Assembly: GCF_001296025.1 (NCBI RefSeq)
Contig: NZ_LJHV01000010.1
Location: 78,203 to 142,202, forward strand
Length of the DNA: 64,000 nucleotides
Direction: 5' to 3'
DNA from: Porphyrobacter sp. AAP60
GTDB taxonomy: Bacteria; Pseudomonadota; Alphaproteobacteria; Sphingomonadales; Sphingomonadaceae
Position numbers and translations under genes: made by a program. The notes below the pieces were generated by a model. That model ran no database searches, had not been told where the DNA came from, and worked only from the letters and a program-made list of their open reading frames with translations. Shown here in pieces: positions 54,123-63,279 of the stretch (the first letter of the stretch is position 1; every line of letters starts with the position of its first letter).

Positions 54123-55283
54123 GTGAGCCTTTCGCTAGGGATCGTCACCGGCTCGATGTCGCGAAATGCAGGCGGGCTTTTCAATTCGGTACGCCAATCG
54201 GCGATCCATCTCGCCAAGGCGGGTGCGCAGGTAAGCGTATACGCGCTAGAGGACGAACACAGCGCCGCTGACCTGTGCGAATGGAAACCGCTGGTGCCGC
54301 AGGTCCTTCCGACTCTGGTGTCGCGGCACATGCCATACGCACCCGATCTCGATCGGCAGGTTGCGGCTGCCGATCACGACTTTCTTCACCTGCATGGCAT
54401 CTGGCAATTGACCTCCCGCAGCGTGAATTGCTGGAAACGGCGGACGGGACGACCGGTCATGATCAGCCCGCGCGGCATGCTCGATCCTTGGGCGCTGGCA
54501 AACTCGGCCTGGAAGAAGAAACTGGTCGGCGCGTGGTTCGAAAATCGCAACCTGCGCGAAGCCGATTGCCTTCACGCGCTTAACGCGTCGGAGGCGGCGT
54601 CCATGCGTCGGTACGGGCTCACCGGCCCGATTGCTATCATTCCAAATGCGACCGACATTCCGGGAGTGGCTGTTCGCACGATAAAAACGGGTCGGCGAAC
54701 GCTGCTCTTCCTTGGCCGCATACATCCGAAAAAAGGGCTAAAGGAGCTCATCTCTGCGTGGGCGAGGGCGCGGAGGGCCCGCCCTGAATTGGCCGAGCAC
54801 TGGCAGCTGCAAATCGCCGGATGGGACGATGGCGGCCATACCGACCCACTGAACAGCCACATCCTTGCGCTGGGGCAAAACGATAGCGTCGAGCTTACCG
54901 GCCCGGCTTTCGGCTCCGAGAAGGACACGCTGCTCCGTTCGGCCGATGCGTTCGTGCTGCCGTCCTTCTCTGAAGGTCTGCCGATGTCGGTTCTTGAAGC
55001 GTGGGCCTACCGCCTGCCGGTGCTGATGACGGCCGAGTGCAACCTGCCAGAGGGCTTTAAAAGTGGGGCTGCTATCAAAGTCTCTACCGATCCCGACGCG
55101 CTTGCCGGCCAGCTTGCGAAAGCTCTGCTCGACACGGATCTGCCACCATTGGGGGAGGTGGGGCGGTCGCTGGTCGAGGAGTGTTTCAGTTGGCCGAGCG
55201 TCGCTGCACGGCACCTTGAAGTCTATCGCTGGATGGTGGAGGGCGGCGAGCCGCCCGCTTGTGTTCGTTTGGTGCGCGCGTAG
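54123..55283 (+). CDS. glycosyltransferase family 4
   Basis: A 386-residue protein from a GTG at 54123. It has SMSRNAGGLFNSVRQSA (glycine loop), HLHGIWQ, FLGRIHPKKGLKELI and LPSFSEGLPMSVLEAWAYRL with the EX7E-type element. HGIWQ and PRGMLDPWAL are seen in WcaC/ExpE-type EPS transferases. Sugar specificity unknown. Confidence 0.86.
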   Translation: MSLSLGIVTGSMSRNAGGLFNSVRQSAIHLAKAGAQVSVYALEDEHSAADLCEWKPLVPQVLPTLVSRHMPYAPDLDRQVAAADHDFLHLHGIWQLTSRSVNCWKRRTGRPVMISPRGMLDPWALANSAWKKKLVGAWFENRNLREADCLHALNASEAASMRRYGLTGPIAIIPNATDIPGVAVRTIKTGRRTLLFLGRIHPKKGLKELISAWARARRARPELAEHWQLQIAGWDDGGHTDPLNSHILALGQNDSVELTGPAFGSEKDTLLRSADAFVLPSFSEGLPMSVLEAWAYRLPVLMTAECNLPEGFKSGAAIKVSTDPDALAGQLAKALLDTDLPPLGEVGRSLVEECFSWPSVAARHLEVYRWMVEGGEPPACVRLVRA

Positions 55284-55296
55284 ACGAAGGGAGACG

Positions 55297-55863
55297 ATGG
55301 GCACCGACATTTCATCCAACCGCGCGGCGCGGAAATGGAGCCGGGCCCAATTGGTCGGACGTGTGCTCTGGGCGCTCGCGACGCCGCTGTTCCGCTTCAG
55401 TCCGCGCATCCTGTGGGGGTGGCGACGGGCGCTCTTAAGCGCTTTTGGTGCGGAAATCGGCAAAGGCGCACACATCTATCCCACCGTTCGGATCACCATT
55501 CCGTGGAACATCGCGATCGGCGACGAATCCGCAGTTGGCGATCACGCGATCCTTTACGCGCTGGGGCCGATCCGGATCGGTGCGCGCGTGACAATCTCGC
55601 AGTATGCGCATCTGTGTGCTGGCACGCATGACTGGCGCGACCCCGCCATGCCCCTCGTAAAGACGCCCATAGTGATCGGAGATGACGCATGGGTTTGCGC
55701 CGACGCCTTTGTCGGCCCCGGCGTGACGCTAGGCGACCGGGCCATCCTTGGCGCAGGGGCGGTAACGATGAAGGATATCGAAGCCGGCACGATCGCCGCG
55801 GGGAACCCTGCCAAAAGGGTGGCCGATCGCCCCTTGATCGACGATCAGCCCGCTTCTCAATGA
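55297..55863 (+). CDS. hexapeptide-repeat acetyltransferase (WcaF-like)
   Basis: A 188-residue protein starting at ATG 55297 after AAGGGAGAC. It has left-handed beta-helix repeats (IGDESAVGDHAILYALGPIR, IGDDAWVCADAFVGPGVTLG, ILGAGAVTMKD) and ends in IAAGNPAKRVADRP, the standard tail of WcaF-type enzymes. The catalytic His is in AGTHDW. It acetylates a sugar hydroxyl of the repeat unit with acetyl-CoA. Its stop overlaps the next start. Confidence 0.9.
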   Translation: MGTDISSNRAARKWSRAQLVGRVLWALATPLFRFSPRILWGWRRALLSAFGAEIGKGAHIYPTVRITIPWNIAIGDESAVGDHAILYALGPIRIGARVTISQYAHLCAGTHDWRDPAMPLVKTPIVIGDDAWVCADAFVGPGVTLGDRAILGAGAVTMKDIEAGTIAAGNPAKRVADRPLIDDQPASQ

Positions 55864-57017
55864 GTTCTCAGGGCGACTTCTTAAGCGCGGGCATGGCTCC
55901 GAAAAGCGCGGAGTGGCGCGCCTCCGACGCTTTTCAAGGGGCAGGGCGTGTCGGCGCGCTGGACGGCCTGCGAGCTGTCGGAGTTATGATGGTCGTCGTC
56001 GGTCATGCTCTCCCAATGTACTCGCCAATAGCCGATGCTCCGGTCGATTTCTTGGGAAGAGCTGCAACCGGTGTGACGCTTTTCTTCGTGTTGAGCGGCT
56101 ATCTCATCACGTCGATCTTCATGCGAGAGCAGGACAAGGGCACTTTTTCCTTCGGTTCCTTCTATCGGCGCCGGATCATACGACTGTGGCCTGCGCTATA
56201 TGCCTATCTGGCGTTTCTCACGTTGCTGAAGCTTACGACGTCTTACGAGATCGCCGACTGGCTGCACCTTCTATTCGCGTCGCTGCATGTCTGGAATTAT
56301 GCTCTCCCCGTGATCAACGGCTCTGAAGGATACCAGGCTTCGGCCGCTCATTTGATGCATCTCTGGTCCCTTGCAGTCGAAGAGCAGTTTTACTGGCTGT
56401 GGCCGATCGCCTTCTTCGCAGTATCCGATCGCAAACGGCTGATTATCCTGCTCTGCGCGACGATTGTTCTGTTGCCAGCGGTCAGACTGGGCTCCTACGT
56501 CTTGTTCGAAACAAGCCGGCCGTTTCTCACCAAGATGTTCCACACGGCTGCCGATCCTTTGCTGATAGGCTGCTTGCTCGCTCTCTTTCCCCTAAGGGTT
56601 ATGGAGCGGGCCCGATGGCTGGCTCGCGGCTATGCGCTCCCGATCCTGCTTGCAGCACTTTTCTCAGTGTCATATTTTCTCGGAAAGCCGCTCGCTTCGT
56701 ACTACAGCCTGACGATCGGCACGACGATCGAAGCAATCATCGCCGCAGGCATAGTCTGGACGGCGCATCATGGAGAGCGGGGAATCGCTCACGACCTGCT
56801 GTGCAGCCGTCCGTTGCAGGTGATCGGATTGTCGAGTTATAGCATCTATCTCTGGCAGAATATTTTTACACGACCAAACGCTGTGTTCGACCTGCCATTT
56901 GCATTCGGCATCTTAGCATCTCTCGTGGCGGGCTTTGTAAGCTACCGGCTGATCGAAAAGCCCACCCAGCGCTGGGCCGTACGAAGGTTCGCGGCCAAGA
57001 CTGAAAAAGTCGAGTAG
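55860..57017 (+). CDS. acyltransferase 3 family membrane protein (OafA-like)
   Basis: A 385-residue protein with about ten membrane helices. LDGLRAVGVMMVVVGH with the catalytic His, SGYLITSIF and RRIIRLWPALY are the acyltransferase 3 signatures, and HLWSLAVEEQFYWLWP is the second. It transfers acetyl or a similar group to the glycan on the periplasmic side. The ATG at 55860 overlaps the stop of the WcaF-like gene, so two acylations may be linked. Confidence 0.9.
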   Translation: MSSQGDFLSAGMAPKSAEWRASDAFQGAGRVGALDGLRAVGVMMVVVGHALPMYSPIADAPVDFLGRAATGVTLFFVLSGYLITSIFMREQDKGTFSFGSFYRRRIIRLWPALYAYLAFLTLLKLTTSYEIADWLHLLFASLHVWNYALPVINGSEGYQASAAHLMHLWSLAVEEQFYWLWPIAFFAVSDRKRLIILLCATIVLLPAVRLGSYVLFETSRPFLTKMFHTAADPLLIGCLLALFPLRVMERARWLARGYALPILLAALFSVSYFLGKPLASYYSLTIGTTIEAIIAAGIVWTAHHGERGIAHDLLCSRPLQVIGLSSYSIYLWQNIFTRPNAVFDLPFAFGILASLVAGFVSYRLIEKPTQRWAVRRFAAKTEKVE

Positions 57018-57105
57018 ACCTCGTAAGGATGTCGTCCATGCACCCTGCACGACCCAACATTTGCGGTGGTCATCGCAGTTGCACATCACTAATGAGGCGC
57101 CCCTA

Positions 57106-57960
57106 ATGTCGCATCCCGATCCATCCGAGCTTCCCGTAACGGTCGTGGTCCCAGTAAAGAACGAGGAAGCGAACTTGGCGCGTTGCCTGGAGCGGCTTGG
57201 GCGGTTCTCCGAAATTGTGGTGATCGACAGCGGTTCGACCGATCGCACCTGTGAGATCGCGCGCGATTATGGTGCACGCGTTGTCAATTTCCGTTGGGAC
57301 GGGAAATTTCCCAAAAAGCGCAATTGGTTCCTTATGAACGATCCGCCCAAGGAGAATTGGGTGCTGTTCCTCGACGCCGACGAATTCGTCGACAAAGCGT
57401 TCTGCGATGCGCTTCAGGCCGAACTGCCGGACAGTGACTTGAGCGGATACTGGATCTCCTATGACAATTTCTTCCTTGGGCGACCACTGCGCCACGGCGT
57501 TGCCCAACGGAAGATGGCCTTACTCCGCGTCGGCAGGGCGCTGTTCGAACGGATCGACGAGGATGGCTGGAGCCAGCTCGACATGGAAATCCACGAACAC
57601 CCCATAGTCGAGGGCGAAGTAGGCGAGATTAAAGCTTGCATTGAGCACCGCGACGATCGCGGCCTAGCCCACTTCGTGACCAAACATCGCGACTATGCTC
57701 AATGGGAGGCGAAACGTTTTGCTAAGATGCAGGGGGACGAAGCGGTGTGGGCGGCCATGACCGATCGCCAGCGGTTTAAGTATCGCCACCTCCCCAAATG
57801 GTGGTTTCCGTGGTTTTATTTTGCGGCAACCTATTTTGCGAAACTGGGCTTCCTCGATGGCGGGGCCGGGTTCCACTATGCCGCCTATAAGGTCTGGTAT
57901 TTCCAGACCATCAGGCTACTCATCCTAGAGCAGTCGGCAGCGAATAAAACTCATGGCTGA
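57106..57960 (+). CDS. glycosyltransferase family 2
   Basis: A 284-residue GT-A enzyme: VTVVVPVKNEEANLARCLER, IVVIDSGSTDRT, LFLDADEFVD (DxD-type) in the first half. The C-terminal half has WWFPWFYFAATYFAKLGFLD, probably membrane-associated. Resembles the WaaE/KdtX-type family of beta-glycosyltransferases. I chose ATG 57106 over an upstream frame extension. Confidence 0.87.
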   Translation: MSHPDPSELPVTVVVPVKNEEANLARCLERLGRFSEIVVIDSGSTDRTCEIARDYGARVVNFRWDGKFPKKRNWFLMNDPPKENWVLFLDADEFVDKAFCDALQAELPDSDLSGYWISYDNFFLGRPLRHGVAQRKMALLRVGRALFERIDEDGWSQLDMEIHEHPIVEGEVGEIKACIEHRDDRGLAHFVTKHRDYAQWEAKRFAKMQGDEAVWAAMTDRQRFKYRHLPKWWFPWFYFAATYFAKLGFLDGGAGFHYAAYKVWYFQTIRLLILEQSAANKTHG

Positions 57961-58068
57961 GCGAATTCTCGCCATCGGCGTGGCGGGCTGCATGAAAATC
58001 TATCATCAGGTGACGCTGCTGTCTGCTAGCGTCGAAATCAAGGCAATCGAAAAAAGGATGTTCTTAGC

Positions 58069-59061
58069 ATGACAGGTAGTCTCCGCCGCCAACGCACCCT
58101 CGTCACGGGCGGTGCCGGCTTCCTCGGTTCACACCTGATCGACCGCCTGCTCGAACGCGGCGATGAGGTGCTTTGCGTGGACAACCTCTTTACAGGTGAC
58201 AAGAGCAATCTCGATCACTTGGTCGGACACCCACGCTTCGAGTTCATGCGTCAGGATATTTGCTTTCCGCTCTATGTCGAGGTCGACCAGATCTACAATC
58301 TTGCTTGCCCGGCAAGCCCGATCCATTACCAGTTTGATCCGGTCCAAACGACCAAGGTCAGCGTGATAGGGGCAATCAACATGTTGGGCCTCGCAAAGCG
58401 CGTGAAGGCCCGAATCATGCAGGCTTCAACCTCCGAGGTCTACGGCGACCCTTCGGTTCATCCGCAGCCCGAAAGCTATTGGGGCAACGTCAATACGATC
58501 GGTCCGCGCGCTTGCTATGATGAAGGCAAACGCTGCGCAGAGACGCTGTTCTTTGACTACCACCGCCAGCACAAGCTCGACATCAAGGTGGTGCGGATCT
58601 TTAACACCTACGGTCCGCGCATGCACCCCAATGACGGACGCGTCGTGTCCAATTTCATCATTCAGGCTCTGCAAGGGCACCCGATCACGATCTACGGCGA
58701 TGGCCAGCAAAGCCGTTCGTTCTGCTATGTCGATGACTTGGTCGAGGGCTTCCTTCGGATGATGGACACTGGGAGCGAGTTCCCGGGGCCGGTCAACCTC
58801 GGCAATCCCAACGAATTCACCATCAAGGAGCTCGCTGAGCAGGTGCTTGATCTTATCGGCTCGAAGTCGAAGCTCGTCAACAAGCCGCTTCCTCAGGATG
58901 ATCCGAGGCAGCGCCAACCCGATATTTCGCTGGCTCGCGAGAAGTTGGGCTGGGAGCCCAAGACCCAGCTGAGGGCAGGTCTCGTCAAGACCATTGAGTA
59001 TTTCGAAGAACTGCTCCGTAAGAATGAAGCTGAGGTGCCAACCCTCTACGTTGCTCGCTAA
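58069..59061 (+). CDS. UDP-glucuronate decarboxylase (UDP-xylose synthase)
   Basis: A 330-residue [50 protein letters not shown] (typical of UXS), [10 protein letters not shown] and CYDEGKR (catalytic Tyr and Lys). It converts UDP-glucuronate to UDP-xylose with bound NAD. The UDP-glucose dehydrogenase that supplies its substrate is the next gene, 26 bases downstream. Confidence 0.94.
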   Translation: MTGSLRRQRTLVTGGAGFLGSHLIDRLLERGDEVLCVDNLFTGDKSNLDHLVGHPRFEFMRQDICFPLYVEVDQIYNLACPASPIHYQFDPVQTTKVSVIGAINMLGLAKRVKARIMQASTSEVYGDPSVHPQPESYWGNVNTIGPRACYDEGKRCAETLFFDYHRQHKLDIKVVRIFNTYGPRMHPNDGRVVSNFIIQALQGHPITIYGDGQQSRSFCYVDDLVEGFLRMMDTGSEFPGPVNLGNPNEFTIKELAEQVLDLIGSKSKLVNKPLPQDDPRQRQPDISLAREKLGWEPKTQLRAGLVKTIEYFEELLRKNEAEVPTLYVAR

Positions 59062-59087
59062 GCGCTAAACAGGTCAGGATTTCACAA

Positions 59088-60398
59088 TTGAAGATTGCGA
59101 TGGTGGGTTCGGGCTATGTCGGGCTCGTGTCGGGGGCGTGTTTCGCCGATTTTGGCCACGATGTGGTGTGCATCGACAAGGATCAGGGCAAGATCGATCG
59201 GCTGCACGCTGGCGTCATGCCGATCTATGAGCCGGGGCTCGATGCGCTGGTCGATGGCAATGTGAAGGCCGGACGGTTGAGCTTCACCACTTCGCTCGCC
59301 GACGGCATCAAGGGCGCCGATGCGATCTTCATCGCGGTCGGCACCCCCAGCCGCCGCGGCGATGGCCATGCCGATCTCACCTTCGTTTATGAAGTCGCGC
59401 GCGAAGTCGGCGAAAGCCTGGCGGGCGATGCGGTGGTCGTGACAAAGTCGACCGTGCCCGTCGGCACCGGCGACGAGGTCGAACGGATCATCCGCGAAAC
59501 TGGGATCGCTCACAAATTTGCCGTGGTCTCCAACCCCGAGTTCCTGCGCGAAGGCGCGGCGATCGGCGATTTCAAGCGCCCCGACCGGATCGTCATCGGC
59601 GCCGAGGACGAGTTCGGCCGCGAGGTCATGCGCGAGGTCTACCGCCCGCTGTTTCTCAACGAAAGCCCGATCCTGTTCACCTCGCGCCGGACCAGCGAGC
59701 TGATCAAATATGCCGCCAACGCCTTCCTGGCGACCAAGATCTCCTTCATCAACGAGATGGCCGATCTATGCGAGAAGGTCGGCGCCAATGTGCAGGACGT
59801 CAGCCGCGGGATCGGGATGGATGGTCGGATCGGTTCGAAGTTCCTGCACGCCGGGCCGGGCTATGGCGGCTCATGCTTTCCCAAGGACACGCTGGCGCTG
59901 CTCAAGACCGCCGAGGATTATGACAGCCCGGTGCGGATCGTCGAGGCGGTGGTCAAAGTCAACGACACCCGCAAGCGTGCGATGGGCCGCAAGGTCGTCG
60001 ATGCGCTGGGCGGCTTCGAGGAGTCGCGCGGGAAGAAGGCGGCGCTGCTGGGCCTGACTTTCAAACCCAACACCGACGACATGCGCGACAGCCCCGCCAT
60101 TGCGGTGGCGCAGACGCTGCTCGATGCTGGCGTCGCGGTCGCGGCCTACGACCCTGAAGGCATGGAGCAGGCCGCGCCACTGCTGGCGGACGTGACCATG
60201 TGCGCCAATGCCTACGAGGCTATCGAAGGCTCCGATGTGGTGGTGATCGTGACCGAGTGGGACGCCTTTCGCGCGCTCGATTTCAAAAGGGTGAAGGCGC
60301 TCGCTAAGGCGCCGCTGCTGGTCGACCTCAGAAACATTTACAAGCCCGAAGACATGCGTGCTGCAGGGTTCGAATATGTGAGCGTCGGGCGGGGGTAG
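59088..60398 (+). CDS. ugd: UDP-glucose 6-dehydrogenase
   Basis: A 436-residue enzyme from TTG 59088 (needed to keep the first strand of MKIAMVGSGYVGLVSGACFA). The catalytic Cys is in GYGGSCFPKDTLAL near residue 263; SNPEFLREGAAIGDF and GLTFKPNTDDMRDSP are also present. It oxidises UDP-glucose twice to UDP-glucuronate. The third-position GC content is higher than in neighbours. Confidence 0.95.
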   Translation: MKIAMVGSGYVGLVSGACFADFGHDVVCIDKDQGKIDRLHAGVMPIYEPGLDALVDGNVKAGRLSFTTSLADGIKGADAIFIAVGTPSRRGDGHADLTFVYEVAREVGESLAGDAVVVTKSTVPVGTGDEVERIIRETGIAHKFAVVSNPEFLREGAAIGDFKRPDRIVIGAEDEFGREVMREVYRPLFLNESPILFTSRRTSELIKYAANAFLATKISFINEMADLCEKVGANVQDVSRGIGMDGRIGSKFLHAGPGYGGSCFPKDTLALLKTAEDYDSPVRIVEAVVKVNDTRKRAMGRKVVDALGGFEESRGKKAALLGLTFKPNTDDMRDSPAIAVAQTLLDAGVAVAAYDPEGMEQAAPLLADVTMCANAYEAIEGSDVVVIVTEWDAFRALDFKRVKALAKAPLLVDLRNIYKPEDMRAAGFEYVSVGRG

Positions 60399-60552
60399 GC
60401 CATTTTTGCATCCCTCGGCCCAGAATTCAGATGCGCAGTCGCCTGGCCAACTCCAAATCCGCGGCTGTGCTCGCACAATTGCCCCGGCGACTGACGATTG
60501 CGGCGGCTCTCAAAGATCTGCTCCAGTAAGAAGTTATGCCGAGGAAAACCTG

Positions 60553-61173
60553 ATGAAGCAGCAGCAGACGCCTGACTAAAGTTATACCAATGCGGCGCAT
60601 TTTCACACGCATGATTACCTGCAGCCCCATATTCACGCCATGCTCGAAAGCCTGAAGCCAAAGCGCGTTTTCAATCTGGGTTGCGGCAATGGCAGCATGG
60701 CAGCGCATCTCTCTCTGAAGTATGAGGTGGTCGGTGTCGACGCGTCATAGACGGGGATCGAGCGAGCCCAAGCAGCCTTTCCGGAGATCCGCTACGATGT
60801 CGCTTCCGCTTATGATGACTTGGCCGTTGCCTATGGTCAATTCGACGCAGTTGTGAGCCTTTAAGTTGTCGAGCACCTCTATGACCCCTGCCTCTACGCC
60901 GAAACCATGTCCAACCTTGTCCGACCGGGCGGGGGGCGTCGTCGTCTCAACGCTTTATCGAAGCTACTTCAAGAATATCGCTCTTGCCCCATCGGGCAAG
61001 ATGGACAAGCACTTCACTGCCATGTGGGACGCCGGTCACATCAAGTTTTTTTGATCGCGACACTCTCAAGCCTGCTGACCGAGGCTGGCTTCGTCGATCT
61101 ACGTTTCGTTAGAGTCGGCAGGGTCCCCGTACTGGCAAAGTCGATGATCTGCTGCGCACGGAAGCCGTCCTGA
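60553..61173 (+). pseudogene. SAM-dependent methyltransferase, degraded
   Basis: One frame shows the remains of a class I methyltransferase: PKRVFNLGCGNGSMAAHLSL (SAM loop), VVGVDAS, VEHLYDP, and FVDLRFVRVGRVPVLAKSM at the end. It is broken by in-frame TAA (60577), TAG (60748) and TAA (60862). The middle (VVSTLYRSYFKNIALAPSGK) lies in another frame after a G run, and another shift occurs at a T run near 61045. At least two stops replace likely Glu codons. It is beyond single-error repair. Confidence 0.8.
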
Positions 61174-61308
61174 CCGCCGCCTTGCTGATCGCTGAACTTA
61201 TCGGTCCGGAAAGGTACCGCAAGGACAAGCGGCCGACTTTAATCCCAGCTGGGCGAAAGCTGCGGATCACGTCAGCAATAATCAAAATCTAGCCATCAAG
61301 GTTGACGC

Positions 61309-62187
61309 ATGCCTTAGAAGCCGATCCGCAAAGCCGTGTTCCCGGTTGCCGGCCTCGGCACCCGTTTCCTCCCCGCGACCAAGGTGGTGCCCAAGGAATT
61401 GCTGCCCTTGGTGGACCGCCCGCTGATTTAGTACTCGGTCAATGAAGCGCGCGAGGCGGGGGTCGAACAGATGATCTTGGTCACCGGTCGCGACAAGACC
61501 GGGATCGTCGAACATTTCGACATCGCCTACGAGCTCGAACAGCCGATGGGCGAGCGCGGTAAGGATTTGAGCGTGCTCCGCTGTACACGGGTGGTCCCCG
61601 GCGATGTGATCTCGGTGCGCCAGCAGGTGCCATTGGGTCTCGGCCACGCAATCTGGTGTGCACGCACTATCGTCGGCGACGAGCCCTTCGCGATCTTCTT
61701 GCCCGATGAGCTGATGGTCTCGCGCACAGGCGGCAGCGGCTGCATGAATCAGATGGTCGATGCGTATGATGAGGTCGGCGGCAATCTGATTAGCGTGCTT
61801 GAAGTGCCCATGGCGCAGGTTTCGTCCTACGGTGTGATTGATCCGAGCAAGTCCGATGGCGCTTTAACTGAAGTGCGCGGGCTGGTGGAAAAGCTCGCTG
61901 TTGCCGATGCGCCGTCGAACAAGATCGTGTTGGGCCATCACATCGTGCAACCCGAAGTGTTGCAAGTGCTGGAAACACAGGGCAAGGGGGCGGGCGGCGA
62001 GATCCAGCTGACTGATGCCATGGTGAACATGATCGGCACGCAGCCGTTCCATGCGGTCACCTTCGACGGCGCTCGGTATGATTGCGGCAGCAAGATCGGT
62101 TTCGTCGAGGCGATCTTGACGATTGCGCTCGCCCGACCGGACATGCGCACGGAAATGCGGGCGATTGCGCTGAACCTCTTGAGGTGA
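61309..62187 (+). pseudogene. galU: UTP-glucose-1-phosphate uridylyltransferase with two amber codons
   Basis: From ATG 61309 the frame reads [23 protein letters not shown], then [33 protein letters not shown], then an open frame to 62187. The two TAGs lie at 61315 and 61429, the second probably a former CAG (Gln). The rest is clearly GalU (QQVPLGLGHAIWCAR, FLPDELMV, GAGGEIQLTDAM). A conserved LVEKP is changed to LVEKL. Without the N-terminal UTP site the product is inactive, so UDP-glucose must come from a galU elsewhere. Confidence 0.85.
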
Positions 62188-62235
62188 GGCTCTATTCTCG
62201 ATGTCGCTACCGCCACATAATCAGGAATACTTTGC

Positions 62236-63279
62236 ATGACAGCCATTTATCCGGTCATCCTGTGCGGCGGCAGCGGCACGCGGCTGTGGCCGCTAAGTCG
62301 CAAATCCCTACCCAAGCCGTTCCTGCCGTTGGTGAGCGCCGAAACCCTATTCGAACAGGCCGTTCGCCGGGGCGCCGAGGATGATCGCTTTGCCGCGCCA
62401 ATGGTGGTAGCGGGCGCCGCGCATGGCGATCTGATCATGGCACAGCTTGGCGATGCACCCGGCGCGCGGCTGGTAGTGGAGCCTGCGGCGCGCAACACCG
62501 CGCCCGCCATCGCGTTAGCGGCCGCGCTGCTTCCGGAAGAGGCGGTGATGCTGGTCTGTCCGAGCGATCATCACATAGCCGATTCCGCCGTCTTCCGCGC
62601 TGCGGCGATGGCTGCGGCAGAGCTGGCACGGCAGGATTACCTTGTTGCGTTCGGGATCGCGCCGGAACGGCCCGAAACCGGCTATGGCTATCTCGAACGC
62701 GGGGAGCCACTGGCGGGCGGTTTCGCCATCGCGCGTTTCGTCGAGAAGCCCGATCTGGCGCGCGCGCAGGAATACCTTGCCAGCGGCCGGTTCTGCTGGA
62801 ACGGAGGTATTTTCGCTTTTCGCGCAGGACATCTACTGGATGAACTCGCCGCCCATCGCCCGGACATGGCACGGCTGGTGAAGAAGGCGGTGGACGAGGG
62901 GTGCGAAGAAGGCGCACGGTTCTATCCCGCCGCAGAACCTTTCGCCGCGATCGCAGGGGATTCGATCGATTACGCGGTGATGGAGAACACCACCCGTGCG
63001 GCCATGGTACCGGCCAGCATGGGCTGGTCCGACATTGGCAATTGGGCCGCGCTCTCCGATGCGCTGGCGGGCACGGCGGACGCGCAAGGCAATGTGGGAC
63101 GCGGCGGGCCGGTCGATCTCAACCGGTGTCGCGGCGTCCTGGCGCTGACCGACGGACCGCGCATTTCGGCGGTCGGCCTCGAGGATGTCTGCATCATCGT
63201 GTGCGGCAACGAGGTACTGGTCACCACCCGCGATGGCGCGCAGGCAGTGGGCAAGTTGCCCGGCGCGGTGAACCAGTGA
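62236..63279 (+). CDS. manC: mannose-1-phosphate guanylyltransferase
   Basis: A 347-residue enzyme: VILCGGSGTRLWPLSRKSLP (nucleotide-binding), LVCPSDHHIADS, GYGYLERGE and FVEKPDLARAQEYL. It makes GDP-mannose from mannose-1-phosphate and GTP. It is the single-domain type, without a fused isomerase domain. Its stop TGA shares a base with the ATG of the mannose-6-phosphate isomerase gene. It supplies both gmd copies. Confidence 0.94.
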   Translation: MTAIYPVILCGGSGTRLWPLSRKSLPKPFLPLVSAETLFEQAVRRGAEDDRFAAPMVVAGAAHGDLIMAQLGDAPGARLVVEPAARNTAPAIALAAALLPEEAVMLVCPSDHHIADSAVFRAAAMAAAELARQDYLVAFGIAPERPETGYGYLERGEPLAGGFAIARFVEKPDLARAQEYLASGRFCWNGGIFAFRAGHLLDELAAHRPDMARLVKKAVDEGCEEGARFYPAAEPFAAIAGDSIDYAVMENTTRAAMVPASMGWSDIGNWAALSDALAGTADAQGNVGRGGPVDLNRCRGVLALTDGPRISAVGLEDVCIIVCGNEVLVTTRDGAQAVGKLPGAVNQ

